Below are positions 11,507 through 22,275 of a stretch of 64,000 nucleotides of DNA, piece after piece. How positions within the stretch are numbered: position 1 is the first letter of the stretch; each line of letters begins with the position of its first letter. The DNA is taken from contig JARKIF010000001.1 of assembly GCA_029378245.1 (NCBI GenBank), positions 4,464,001 to 4,528,000 on the forward strand, in the 5' to 3' direction. The DNA is from Roridomyces roridus. Its lineage: Eukaryota; Basidiomycota; Agaricomycetes; Agaricales; Mycenaceae. The position numbers and the translations under genes are program-made. Under the pieces are notes generated by a model. The model was given only the letters and a program-made list of their open reading frames with translations, did no database searches and was not told the origin of the DNA.

Positions 11507-14041
11507 TCAGAACGTCAGATGCATCGTCAAGTTGGCAATGAAGAGGAACGCACGGGTCCACTGACTGACGTCCCCAGTGATACTCCTCCGCCCGAATATC
11601 AACGCCGAAGCCTCCAGCCAAAGCTTGCTATACCCAATCTCAATCCGATCCTGCTCCGTCTCGCCCTCTTCGTCCCCAGCCAATGCCCAGTCCTCCTTGG
11701 AACTTTGAATCCACCGCACGCTGGGGAAGATCCCCGAGATGTATCGCGCAGCGTCGAATGCACATCCGGCGGATATCGGGGAATGCGCGACGTCCAGTGA
11801 GAGAAGCATATTCTGATAGATGTTCCGGCGCAGATGCAGCAAAGCAGGAGGTGCCGGGATAGAGGAGGCGTCAAATGTAAGTGTGAGTTTACGGAGCTGG
11901 ATACAGTGCTCCGCCAGAGTTTGCAGGCTCGCGATGGTCAACGAGGGTATGTGAGTGTGGTACGAGGCATAGAAGCAGAGGACCTCGATATGTGGCCAAC
12001 TCTGCGCCAAATCCGCAACGACTGTGTCATCGAGATGGTAGCCCACTACCGTGCTGATGGTGAGGGAGACAATGTTGGTGAAGCAAGTGAGAGACTTCAG
12101 GGCAGAGCTCGAAAGTATCTGCCCTTGATCCACTTCTGCATCGAAGTCATGGGTGAGGATGAGGCGTGGAAGTGATTTGGGGTCACAGTGCTCGGAGATG
12201 GCACCGAGTACATCCCCCACTAGACCATGCGGTGGATAGTCGGAAAGCGTGACCGTGAGCGTGGCGATAGGCGGATTCGTCCATGCCCGTATGAATTCTG
12301 TGGAAGATTCGGGATAGATCTGGGGAACATGCAAGTCCACATGAATAAGATGACGAAATAGATCTTGGCCAAAAAGGCTCGATAGAGACGCCGTCGGCAG
12401 TTGGCCAAGCGCCAATGTTTTGAGGCTGTCGAGCGTGCCCAGGTGCAGAAGAGCTCCAACGTCGACGAGTTTCGTGTGCAAACTCTCGACTTGCTGCAGC
12501 CCACACACACAGGAATGTTGAAATACGTTGATTCGTCAGCTGTGGATGATCGGGAATCAGGGCAGAGGACATATGTAGCGTCACAATCTTGAGCGATGGG
12601 AACCGCTCCGTCAGTAAGGGTAAGAGGGATTCGTGGTGCATGAACCATTGGATTTCGGAAAGTCGTGGACTGAAAAAGAGGGCTAGGTGGTTTGATGGCA
12701 TCGGGGTGGAGGAGGAAGAGCGGCAAATGAATCCCCGCAGATTGGGTAGCAGATGTCCGCCAGGTATATCGGTCTGGAGAAAGGTATCGTAGACATGCGA
12801 CAAGTCTTCCGCCCACAGGGACGGAGGCGTGAAAACCCGAACGCGCTTCGAGTGGTACAAAAAACGTTGCCAGTCCGCTGTTTCGATTGGGCGACGGAAA
12901 GTCTGAGATACGAGAGTCAAGCGAGCTGAATGGATTACGATGCACACTCACTATCGTGAAGGTACGGCGGCGTGTATCCGTACCATATCCTGACTGCCAT
13001 AAGTCAGCGGGCATGCACTTGATGAGATGTCTCATCGTCGACTGGTGTTTCCATAAGGCATCCAAGGCATCGTCGTGGAAGATTTTGGTCAGCGCGAGAG
13101 ATACGAGCTGTCCTCTGGCCGTGTGGTTCCACCCTACGTCGATATCGATCTGCGACACAATTTGTTGCACAATCTCGGGGATGAGCAGACAACGGTGCAT
13201 CTCACGGGGTGCTCGGTTGCTCTCTGGTGACTCAGTGGTCGGCGGCTGTTCTGACCGCGCTTCGTTCAAGGTGCGGATCATGTCCGTAATGGTCTCAGAC
13301 AGAGTCGTGTAGTCGTCTACAGAGAAGAAGGCGCGATTCTTGAAGGCGATCAGAAGACTTTTTAACGAGCACAAGTCGATGACGCACCTGTTCTACCGCT
13401 TGAAAAAATGCCACGACCTCGTCCAGCTTGTGCTGGATTCGAGTATCGTTACGATTCCTAACTCGATTAGGAATCGTTCTTTTTAAACCGGGGCCTCTGG
13501 GGCATCAAACGATCCCCGATATCCATTTGGAAGTCGGGGCTTGATCCGTCCTGTCCCGCCGTATGATTCTTTGGTTTCAATCTGGTTGCCGACTTGCCGC
13601 CGGGGCACACGGTGGCTCAGCAGCGTCCCGAGAGCTGCCGCCCACTGGTGAGAACCGCTGGGCGAGGCTCTGGGCGAGGCTCGTTGCGCCGCAGACTATG
13701 TACTTGCCGTTCAAAAGCCGGGTTCTTCAGCCTACATGCGCCGACTCATGCAGCACCTAGCAATCAATGATGAACGACTTTTGCTTGATCCGCCGAGACT
13801 CAGCACTGAGCAGCAGACTTCACGCCGTGCGTTCTTCCACTTTTGCGGCCATCCACACAAATAATTGCTTCTGGTTCAATGCCACCAGTCCACTCCAAGT
13901 CCACACTAGAATCGTACCTGCCATGCGAAGCAATGGCCTCAAGCCCAGGTCTCCAGCATGAACATTGACGACGCTGCGGACGGTTTGACAGAGATTCCTG
14001 AACGCGGGACTGAAATTGGTGACGATGATCTGTTCTGCCAT
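11507..14041 (-). pseudogene. F-box-like / leucine-rich gene broken by an insertion and a frameshift
   Basis: The gene starts at 14,041 (MAEQIIVTNFSPAFRNLC...). After about 30 codons exon 1 is split by the 501-bp element at 13,449-13,949. The exon then resumes in register (DTRIQHKLDEVVAFFQAVEQ). A 49-bp intron spans 13,339-13,387. Exon 2 holds NRAFFSVDDYTTL and the F-box-like segment MHRCLLIPEIVQQIVSQI...ALTKIFHDDALDALWK. A second 49-bp intron spans 12,903-12,951, and a long leucine-rich part follows to 11,507. Within a TG-dinucleotide run at about 12,500-12,511 the frame shifts by one, as expected from loss or gain of one TG unit. The family's normal product would be near 600 aa. A short product initiated downstream of the insertion cannot be excluded. 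Confidence 0.7.
13449..13949 (-). mobile_element. Non-autonomous element with conserved asymmetric ends (copy 1)
   Basis: The insertion interrupts exon 1 of the F-box gene; the paralogue at 16.9 kb shows the uninterrupted site. Read on the minus strand the element starts CCTGGGCTTGAGGCCATTGC. The other end is a palindrome (ACGATTCCTA...TAGGAATCGT) followed by AA. An inverted match of that palindrome (GGTACGATTCTA) lies about 33 nt inside the first end. The same two ends bound 27,440-28,140, while the interiors are unrelated. Conserved ends, a hairpin at one end and variable cargo recall Helitron-type elements, but the canonical TC and CTRR termini are not seen. Confidence 0.6.
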
Positions 14042-14194
14042 GGCGGGCGGAAGAGAAAGAGATTGATGGCATCAGAGCAGTAATGAGCATCACGTGGCGC
14101 AAGCGCCGAATCCGGCCCGAATTCGTGATTCAACTTCAAAGTTGCTTCAAAGAGGTTTCTGAGGCCCAGGAACTAAGTAGAGATACAATTTATG

Positions 14195-16317
14195 TTATAC
14201 CGCATCTAGCAGATAACCCGGCAAGCTCTTAGCTTCTGCCCCGGACTCCGTTTCAGCATTGCCAGTGTCGGCAACCTCATGTGCACACAATGGCACCGAG
14301 TCTACTTGGTCGGCATTACCGGCCATACTCTCAAAGGGTTGTTCACCAACATCCACCAGGCGCTCCCGAATGAACGCTATAATACCAGCAGATTCCGAAC
14401 CAGGAGGCCCTCCTTCTGTTCGAAGTGCCGGAAAATCCTGGTTCCATTGGCGCTTCAAGGAATTTCTCTGGAAGATGTGTACAACACCCAGTGCAGAAAG
14501 TGGTCTCCTTCCTGTTCAGTCGGTGAGTCTCACCATTTTCCTAGTGTCGGAACACACACTGACCAAATGCAAAATATATAACATTCGCCCCGAAGAACAG
14601 AGCAAAAGTTCCGTTCACGAATGTCCAAAAACCACCAACAGTGGCGATACCGGAAATAGAGGTATGTCCGATGGTGTCTTGAACTACCTGGATGCCAGAT
14701 TCAGAACGCTGTGCGAGCGTGAGCTGTGCGGTGTCCAGATTGCTCGTGGCATTGAAGTTCGTTTGTAGGCCATATAACCTGGGCTTGTAGGCGGAGTTTC
14801 TGTTCTTTTACATTTTCAGAAACACGGTGTCGAGGTGACAAGTCACAGACATACATATGAGAATATGGACGCCCCGGTGATCACCTGCCTTTCTGTCCAG
14901 GAAAGATAACCAAACAGATTTGAACTCGGTAGGATTGCGGTAGGAGGGGTATGGGATCGGTCAACTGGAAGGCTGTCTGTCCGCGAAAAGATTCACCCCT
15001 GCCCAACTCGAAATCGGTGCCTGCTTGAATATACATGTCCAACAGTCCGAATGAAGATGGGAACGAAATGGACAGCGTGACGATCTGGTCCCATGTCAGA
15101 GGACCTGGAATGGCGTAAGTGAGGTCCCTGAGATGATCGGGACGTACATTCATGATGAAACGGGGCAGGCAAGACGACCGGACAGGTCTGGGATGTCAAT
15201 ACACCTGGTTATAAACCTTTGCATAATTAGGAAACAGAACCCAGGTGCTCATACGTACATTTTTCAGTCTTGATCGGGACATCGTTTTGCGTACTAGTCT
15301 CAATCGTAATCGAGACACCGTTTTGCGTGATCGAGACACCGTTTTGCGTGCTATTGACTGTCTCCCATGTACACTGAGTAACGTTCATGTTTACACCATT
15401 CAACACATCGTCCGTGACAGGTTGTCCATTGGAGTACTGAGGAAGTCTATGAGAAGAGTGACAACCAGATTCAAATGCTGCTTGCCAAATAAATCTGGGG
15501 AACCCCAGGCGGAAAACTGGCGTACGACACATCCGAACCCACCAGTTGCGTGTAAATCACCGTTTGCTTCGGAACGATAACCACATAATATACTGCAATG
15601 GCCGGCAATCCCAGCATTACGCAGGCCAGGATCAAGGCCCTGACGACAATGATAAGAAAGGATTCTCCGCTGTATCATGTGGGTCAGTTCATTCCGAGAA
15701 TAAATCAGGGCCATACCGAACAAGGGGACGCGCAACGGAGCGTCCAAGGAGAACTGCCAATGGTGTGTACCGAGGGTAAACTGGTGGACAACCTTCGAGA
15801 AGAGAATATCGCTGCCGCCACCAGGGCACCTTTGATTTGCACATCCCAGCAGTTCGAAATACGGCCGAAATTGCCAAAAGCATCGAAATCGCAATCGAAG
15901 CGCCGAGCGGTATCAATGTTCCAAATTCTGACGGCGGACTGCGAGCTTGCTGGTGTCCAAGATAACCCATTGCTACTCTGGCCATTATTTCAGGTGTGGA
16001 GGAATGGTGAAGACAACACACCGCCAATTTCAAACACTATGATTGCGAGATCCAACCAGGACCAGATTTTCACGCAAGATAGTCTGTGGATTGTGAGTGG
16101 TACTGGTAGTCAAGGAAATAATATTCACCCACACCAGGCTGTGGTACAATAGGATCCATACGGCACAGACGGTAATGCCCGGGATGGCGAACTGGAAGGC
16201 GAGTTGGTCATGCGCTTGCAGCGGCACGAGAAACGCCAGGAATGCCAGATTCGAGAGTAGCAGGAGTCGAACGGTAAAAATACGAGTCGTAACACTGAAT
16301 AGAAGACGAGTAAGCAT
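14195..16317 (-). CDS. Multi-pass membrane protein with extracellular domain (unrecognised family)
   Basis: The start is ATG at 16,317 (MLTRLLFSVTTRIF) and the stop at 14,195. Introns are numerous and the middle exon borders are uncertain. Clear segments in order: N-terminal membrane helices (LLLLSNLAFLAFLVPL, AIPGITVCAVWILLYHSL); a third helix (IPLGASIAISMLLAISAV); a fourth (LIIVVRALILACVMLGLPAI). An extracellular stretch with N-glycosylation sites and a threefold TQNGVSI-type repeat follows, then domains with IPGPLTWDQIVTLSISFPSS. A last helix (TVGGFWTFVNGTFALFFGAN) precedes GRRPLSALGVVHIFQR. The cytoplasmic tail contains DFPALRTEGGPPGSESAGI and acidic residues. I recall similar unnamed proteins in mushroom genomes. 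It is not a paralogue of the four-pass proteins, though both combine several helices, an ectodomain and an acidic tail. Whether the gene is intact is unclear because two exon junctions could not be resolved. Confidence 0.6.
15272..15349 (-). repeat. 21-bp minisatellite inside the ectodomain coding region
   Basis: Three 21-bp units (15,272-15,292; 15,308-15,328; 15,329-15,349), two adjacent and one separated by 15 bp, encode repeats of a TQNGVSI-like heptad. Being in multiples of three, unit number could change without breaking the frame. Confidence 0.7.
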
Positions 16318-16826
16318 GGACAAATTGTGCGGGAGACGACAAGAATGACCCGGTTTTTATAGTTTCCCTGTCCATGTGGCGTGGTTGCCACTGTTCCTCT
16401 CCCGCAGTGATTCAGAGCAAATAGTAGCGAGCTATGAATGCCCGGCCAATGAGGGGGGCTCATCCTTTAAATTTCTGTTCGTCTTCCTACATAACTACCG
16501 TCAGTTCAGACTCCAGAAGTGGAAGGTATTACCTTCAAGTTGTCGCACCACAACCAGCGGGCGCGCGGGATGTATGACTATCGTACTGCTGTGTTGACCG
16601 GCCTTGTATCTCTGTAGGCGGACAAATGGTCCTCTTCGTCTCTCTGTGCCTTCGACAGCCAGCGCACTGTGGGTGCACCGGGCGGCTTCTTCTTGGCGCT
16701 CGGTTCTATACTTAGGAAGTGGGTATCCGTCAGTTGGGAGATGAGCCGAGAGGTAGTGGCATTGCCGCACGAATCAAGCAACGATGATTCCGGGTGTAAG
16801 TCTGTACTGTCGCACCCAAGTCGCAC

Positions 16827-16978
16827 CTGTTCCACCGATTGAAAAATCCAATGACCTCGTTCAGTTGGTGCTGAATTTGAGTGTCGTCTCCAGCATGTAC
16901 TTCCGCCACGCAGCGGACATTGCGACAGAGCCTCCTGAACCCGGGGCTGAAATTGGTGACGATGATCTGTTCTGCCAT
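16827..16978 (-). pseudogene. Orphan first exon of the F-box family
   Basis: The exon reads MAEQIIVTNFSPGFRRLC...VHAGDDTQIQHQLNEVIGFF. It is nearly the same as exon 1 of the gene at 14,041 and keeps the same 5' flank (CTTTCTCTTCCGCCC). After the donor-like GGTGCG the sequence no longer matches the F-box body, and a one-base deletion near its end shifts the frame. It therefore marks a truncated copy. It is useful as the empty site for the element at 13,449-13,949. Confidence 0.65.
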
Positions 16979-17223
16979 GTGCATGACGGGCGGAAGAGAA
17001 AGAGATTGATGGCATCAGAATTGTCACGTGGCAACCGCAAGGCTTCTGCACAACGCTCATGGTTCCAAACCGCTGCAACCTCTTGGGCCTGAACCTCTCA
17101 CCGACGCCGCCTGGGAGTGTGCTCGGCAGCACGCATGCGGTGAGATCCAAGTCCTGGCAAGCATCAGGGACATATCCACATTCACCTCCGACTTCTCTCT
17201 CCAATCTCTCACTCCTGGCGGAC

Positions 17224-18415
17224 ATGGGGGCCGTCGACTCGATTTCCAAGCTGGCGGCACTACTTCCTCTGCGTGGGTCACTTGCAGTCTTCTCTCATCG
17301 TTGTCTCACATCTCCTAGCCGCTGTAGTGCTATGGAGGGTCCTCACAACTACCCACGCGCCGTACAACAAGCACCGAGGCATGAAACGCATCATGGGCGA
17401 CGCCGCGCTGAGATACATCATCCGCACGCTATCCGTCGCGCAGCTTCAAGCGCAGTTTGGCAGTACATTAAACGTGTATACCAAATGGGCGAAACAGGTC
17501 AAGATGCCTGTTGTGGTGGACGAACTGGGCGACGATGCGCGGCTGCTGTGGCTCGGACCTAAACGACTTGATCATGTCATTCTATTCGTTCACGGTGCGT
17601 CTCACATGCGTTTTGTAGCAGATACCTTCTCATTTATCCAGGCGGTGGTTTCGCACTACCTCCTCCGAATTCTGGGTTGCTATTCTGGCAACACGTTCGC
17701 TTGGAAATGGAAAAGAAAGGAGTGGAGCCTGGAATTGTCATGCTCAATTATTGTGAGTCCTAGTCCTTCGCGAAGTGACGTCTGAATCCATATACTCGCA
17801 GCTCTCTGGCCCTCGGCCACCTTCCCGAAACCACTCTCCCAACTTCAACGCGCCGTCTCGTTCCTTCTCGATGCAGGGGTTGAACCCACGCACCTGCAAC
17901 TCGCAGGAGACTCTGCAGGAGGGAACCTCATCGTCCAACTCCTTTCACACGCCCTTCATCCGCACCCTGACGTCGCACCACTCACGCTCTCGGCACCCTT
18001 CCGCTCCATAAACCTGCTCTCGCCCTGGGTCGGCCTCCTCGGCGAAACACCCTCGTACGCTGAGAATGACGGGATCGACTGGATGGCGCGCTCCGCTCTC
18101 GTCGGACTGGGGAGGCACATCATCGACGGCTTCCCAGAGAGCTACCGGCATACATTCGCAGAGCCTTACAAGGCGCCTGCAGCGTGGTTCTCCGGCGTAG
18201 AGAAGCTGGTGAGCTCTGTGCTCATCACCGTGGGCGAGGCCGAGTGCATGCGAGACGATATACTCCAATTCGGCGCGCTTCTCGAGAAGAATCATCCGAG
18301 AGTGGAGGTCGTCGTTCAACCGGGTGGTTTTCACGAGGATATGTTCTTGGATTTCGATGTGGGTGCAAAGGTTGGGATGCTGACGCCATTGATTGTTGAC
18401 CGTTTGGTTGCGTGA
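17224..18415 (+). CDS. Alpha/beta hydrolase, hormone-sensitive-lipase type (349 aa)
   Basis: Exons are 17224-17272, 17319-17594, 17642-17752 and 17802-18415. The N-terminus (DSISKLAALLPLPAVVLW) is a probable signal anchor. The oxyanion-hole motif HGGGF is rebuilt across intron 2. The nucleophile elbow is GDSAGGN. A likely catalytic Asp lies in CMRDDI and the His in GGFHEDMF. This combination defines the HSL/arylacetamide-deacetylase-like esterases, which cleave short acyl esters. Steryl acetate or xenobiotic esters are typical fungal substrates, but the substrate here is unknown. The start is preferred over the ATG at 17,273 because it gives the membrane anchor and a proper 46-bp intron. The gene looks intact. 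Confidence 0.85.
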
Positions 18416-19154
18416 TACTTCTCTGTTGTACGGTTTCGCTTGTTGACGAAATGAAACGCCTAGAGTAATTCTTCCAGGAGGCAGCTAACACGCGATCTAG
18501 CGTCGGTCGACGAATGAGCAGCCGAGATGAAGGAAATTTGATCAGTGCGAGCGACTCACTGTACTCGCCGGCGAGCTTGAGTTTACTCTAGCCCATTCTC
18601 GCTTCTTCTTCTGCAGCTCCTTCTCGACATACGGCTCCATCGAGTGGTCGTGTGCAGCTTCGACCATGCCCGTCGGCTGACACCAATGTGTTGATATTTC
18701 AAGAACGATCGGACCAGCCGGTGGCCAACGTGTTAATGGACTTCATTTGGACATGACAGCTCTTTTCTCTTGACCCATTTTCAGCGCCCAGTTGGGAATT
18801 CAAGTTCAAGTCGCGGTATGATACGGATTATCGCCTCGAGAGGATTGGGTTGGCGGCCGACGGTGTGTTTGCAGTTCATTGGTACGCTATTGCTGACCTT
18901 GTGGTCGACTCCTACTCATCTGTAACTTTCCCGAAGGCTTCGCCATTCTCTGCTGGGTGGCAGCTCCGGACGAGCTCCGTGCAGGAGATGGCGGCACAGG
19001 GATGAAACACTCATCCTCACTCCGCGCCCTCGATCGGCTCTCAGCTCTCGCTGAGCTTTCAATTTTGCTCAAGCTTCCGCAGCTCGCAGTGTATAAAAGG
19101 GAGGACTCTCCCTCTCCTCGTCCAACCATACCCCAGCGACCTACTCTGCGCCAG
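18416..19154. other. Intergenic region with weak coding traces
   Basis: A minus-strand frame near 18,560-18,670 reads MEPYVEKELQKKKREWARVN. A plus-strand frame near 18,790-18,860 reads SWEFKFKSRYDTDYRLERIG after a possible acceptor TTTTCAG. Either could be an exon of an unresolved small gene, but neither can be extended with confidence. The last 70 bp are the promoter of the next gene. Confidence 0.3.
19092..19098 (+). promoter_or_regulatory. TATA box
   Basis: TATAAAA lies 63 bp upstream of the ATG at 19,155 and is followed by a pyrimidine-rich stretch, the normal arrangement for a basidiomycete promoter. Confidence 0.6.
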
Positions 19155-19924
19155 ATGTCTTTCGTCCGGACACCCAACCTTGCCGGCAGACGAAGGATAC
19201 GCCCAGGTCCTCGCCCGCCTAACACGCGGAGTACGACAGCTCCTGCCGCCATGACGCACGCGCAGCCCCAGCCGGCGCAGCAGAGCTCGCTTGGAAAGGA
19301 TTCGGTCGACACGCCTAGTGGGGTTGCAAGCTCAAGACCCGAGACGTCTCCTCTGCGGCCTGCCCTCAAGCGCAGAGCCACGACAGATGGCTCGACCAGT
19401 TCCACTTCGAGCTCCTCCACATTCCTCCCCGTTGACTCGGTCCTCGGGTTCGACTTTCCCACCTTGACGCCGACGAGTCATCACGATAAAGTTGGGGATT
19501 TGAAGATCATTCGTGCGTCGTCGAATTCGATTGCAACCGTGGACTAACTATCTTCGCAGAATTCCAATACCCATCCATGGAGCTTCCAAACTCGGTGGAC
19601 AAACTACTTCAAGCCTTGCGGCTTGCGAAACCACAACGCCCGCGGCGGGTGACGCGTGTGTTTCGGATTGTTGAGCCCAGAGGGGAGGCTGAGGAGGTCG
19701 AAGTTGTCTCACTTACAGTCGAGTCTGCATCTACTGCCACGGATTCGGTCTCGGGCTTTGACGATGAGGAAGAGCCTGCGGAGGTTGAGGTAGAGTTGTT
19801 CCGGCGGTTGAGGTTCGCTATTCCCGCGACGGAAGTTGATGGGGAGCAGGAGCAAGAGCAGCTTGGGGAAGAACAGGAGGAGGCGCAGTCTGAAGCGCAT
19901 TGGATGTGCTCCATGGTGAGTTGA
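19155..19924 (+). CDS. Unrecognised low-complexity acidic protein (240 aa)
   Basis: Two exons, 19155-19512 and 19560-19924, are joined by a 47-bp intron with a CTAAC branch-site-like element. The first half is basic and rich in Pro, Ser and Thr (RRRIRPGPRPPNTRSTT). A serine run (STSSTSSSSTFLPVDSVLGF) precedes a short central block (NSVDKLLQALRLAKPQRPRR), and the C-terminal third is very acidic (EEEPAEVEVE, EQEQEQLGEEQEEAQ). No catalytic motif, signal peptide or membrane segment is visible. The stop could also be reached by splicing at 19,915, which alters only the last two residues. The TATA box and clean intron argue that it is a real gene. It could be a nuclear or regulatory protein. Confidence 0.6.
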
Positions 19925-20047
19925 TTTGCTTGAAATCGGTTCAAGCCCTAACACGCACCTTGCCAGTGAAATCTGTCCCGTGGTACTTATTCGCGCTTTT
20001 ATTGCTAGTTGAAAAGTAGAGTATCCCAGAAGATCCGTGTGTCAGAT

Positions 20048-20890
20048 AGTCCACGGCCGTGAACTGCGTGCCGTGAATCCGTGGACTGATGACAACACCA
20101 ATACACAACGTCCCCTGTGTCCGTCTCCCTCTTCATGACCCCGCCGTTGACCGAAGTAATGGTGTTGATTGAGAGTAGTATATACAATTGGGTACGCTAC
20201 TGAGTACCGAGTTTCGACCGCAGCAGGATGGTCAAAGCTGCTCGGCGCGCCAATCCCGCACTGACAGTATGACGCCAATCGACCATAGGGCTAGGATGGA
20301 GCAGGCAGGGGAGACGGTAGGCGGGTCTCGCCTCTCGCCTTCCCGCCGGTGGCTGTCATGTGCGTGCAAGCGGATGCAGCACAGACCCGGGTAGCAAACG
20401 GTGTGGGGTGAAGCGCCATGCACGAGCAGGCATATGGCGGGGAAGGGGAGGGGGAGAAGGAAGGCGTGGGACTCACCGCCGACTCGAGTGTCACGCACAT
20501 TTCGTAGCTAGCTGACGTCGTTCAGTGGCGGCGAGCACTGGTGGCGGCTGTGGACGATGCGGCACGTCTGGCGGCGAGGAGTGCGAGGGGCACGCAGGGT
20601 GGGCGATGGACTGCGCGCAGGGCGATGGACGGATGGCGCGTTAACGGCGTCTTTCGGCGGCGAGGGTGGAGCTCGACGGTCGAGAGGCGGGGCGTTCGAC
20701 GTCAGGTGGTGCGTTTGACGGTAGCCGGAGCGGGGCGCGACAGGCGGGGTAGACTCCAGAGGTGGTGGGCTGAGACAAGGCTGAGACAGGGCGGGGATGT
20801 GACTGGGTGACATTGATGTGACCCGGATCAATGTCGGAGTTCACCGGAGTCCACGGGTGGACCCGTGAACCGAGTTCACGGCCGTGAACT
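20048..20890. mobile_element. TIR element, non-autonomous (843 bp)
   Basis: Imperfect terminal inverted repeats of about 45 bp begin AGTYCACGGCCGTGAACT and include a second inverted block around CCGTGGACT. Each end is itself partly palindromic. No clear target duplication and no transposase frame were found. The element lies just downstream of the F-box gene copy at 21.2 kb. Confidence 0.5.
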
Positions 20891-21160
20891 TTCTGAAGTA
20901 CGTATGTTCTCGAGTATCCTTCAGTATAAATATTTGTTGATTTTGTGGTGTATCGTATTCGAATATTCATTACCGACATGGAATCTGGAATCACCTCAGC
21001 CGAGAACTCTGGATCGCGCATCGTTTGATATGTCAAAATTGTTTCCACGAGATACAAAAGGTACCAGGTCAATCAGGACGCAACGATGGCCCCGCAGCCT
21101 ATACGATCTTGTTATACCATGGCCTTAATAAATCAACCGACTTGGAATCTACAAGATGCG

Positions 21161-22275
21161 TCAGTGCGACATGTATCTACAAGAGAGTAGTTGCGCACAA
21201 CAACGGAGCGTAATACTTGAGTCCGGGGATCGGAAATATTTGACCTGGGTCATCTTGACCTTGTCGAACGCCAACGACGCAGCGATGACTACCAGCTTCA
21301 AGTTGGGAAATTCAGCGCCGAGTTTAGGGAGATGACGAATCGTTTCTTCCACAACATCAGTGGTAAGCCGGGAGGGGCGGATAATAAGACTGCGGAGGGG
21401 ATGCCGATTCTCGGGACGTATCGTGCGTAACACATGGAAGTGCTGCGTGGGCGGGAAGGTCGTACTGATCTCGAGTTGGGAGAGTCGGAAGCGAGAAAGG
21501 TCAAGGATATCCTAGGTGAAGGTTGGTCAGACTGAGAGTCATCCGCCAGACTGAGAGCTGACGCACCGGATCGGTCGAAAGAATTTGTACATTGTCGTAT
21601 ACTGGTCCGAAGACGCTGTTGAACAACGCCTCGACGGGCTTGGTGAACTGGAGTGCTTTGAGATCTGAAAGGTCGAGCGGACAGCTGGGGTCTTGTAGCC
21701 AGAGCAAAATCTCCGCCACATTATTTGACTCGAAGGAATCGAGTTTGATTCGTCTCCGTGCACCTGCCTCATGGAATACAGCGTCCCCAGCTTGATCTAG
21801 CAGGTTGAAGCTGTACTCCAGATGTTTGATACTCTCAGAGCACCCGTCCCATATACGTGCGATATCCGCCTCGTTCCGGAAGGTGCATAACATGCGGACA
21901 GCTCGAAGGGCGGGGTTCGCAAGCAATCGCTGGATCGCACGAAGGACAGGTTCGTCGCAGAAGCTGCCGGTGTCCCAAGCCGTAAGGGAATTCAAGTTTA
22001 ATGTTTGCCAGGGCTTCCAGATATTCCGTCTGGATGTCAAGTATTCCCAGCTTGTGAATGAATTGGACCAGGTGTGGGGCGCGTTGTAATGTCTGCAACA
22101 GTGGACCCTCTCGACCGGGCGTGAGACGCGTGAGCTTGACATCGCGGAGCAATCGAGCTTGAGACGAGCGACACCAGACGCGATTGACTCGTGCGGATGC
22201 CCGGAGGTCCTTGGTGGTCAGGAAGCCCAAGATGTGGTCCAGAAGCTCGGTGATTTCGAGTGGGTGTGAGGACAT
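21161..22275 (-). pseudogene. F-box-like / leucine-rich gene with a frameshift
   Basis: Read from 22,275, the N-terminus MSSHPLEITELLDHILGFL and RVNRVWCRSSQARLL match the F-box-like start of the 9,709 gene. Near 21,985-21,995 the frame shifts (ANIK in one frame, SLTAWDTGSFCDEPVL in another). The second frame continues through RIWDGCSESIKHLEYSF to ILSTD, then an intron of about 55 bp, then DLSRFRLSQLEI...LLRTIRPENRH to the stop at 21,161. One indel in an otherwise well-kept gene means either a young pseudogene or an assembly error. The segment is duplicated at 33.8-36.7 kb and, for the 3' exon only, at 30.8-31.1 kb. Confidence 0.65.

Noticed and set aside
19900..19979. C-terminal CaaX box making the 19,155 gene a mating pheromone precursor
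   Set aside because: The end is WMCSMVS or WMCSM, neither leaves a cysteine at the fourth position from the end, and 240 residues is far longer than pheromone precursors.
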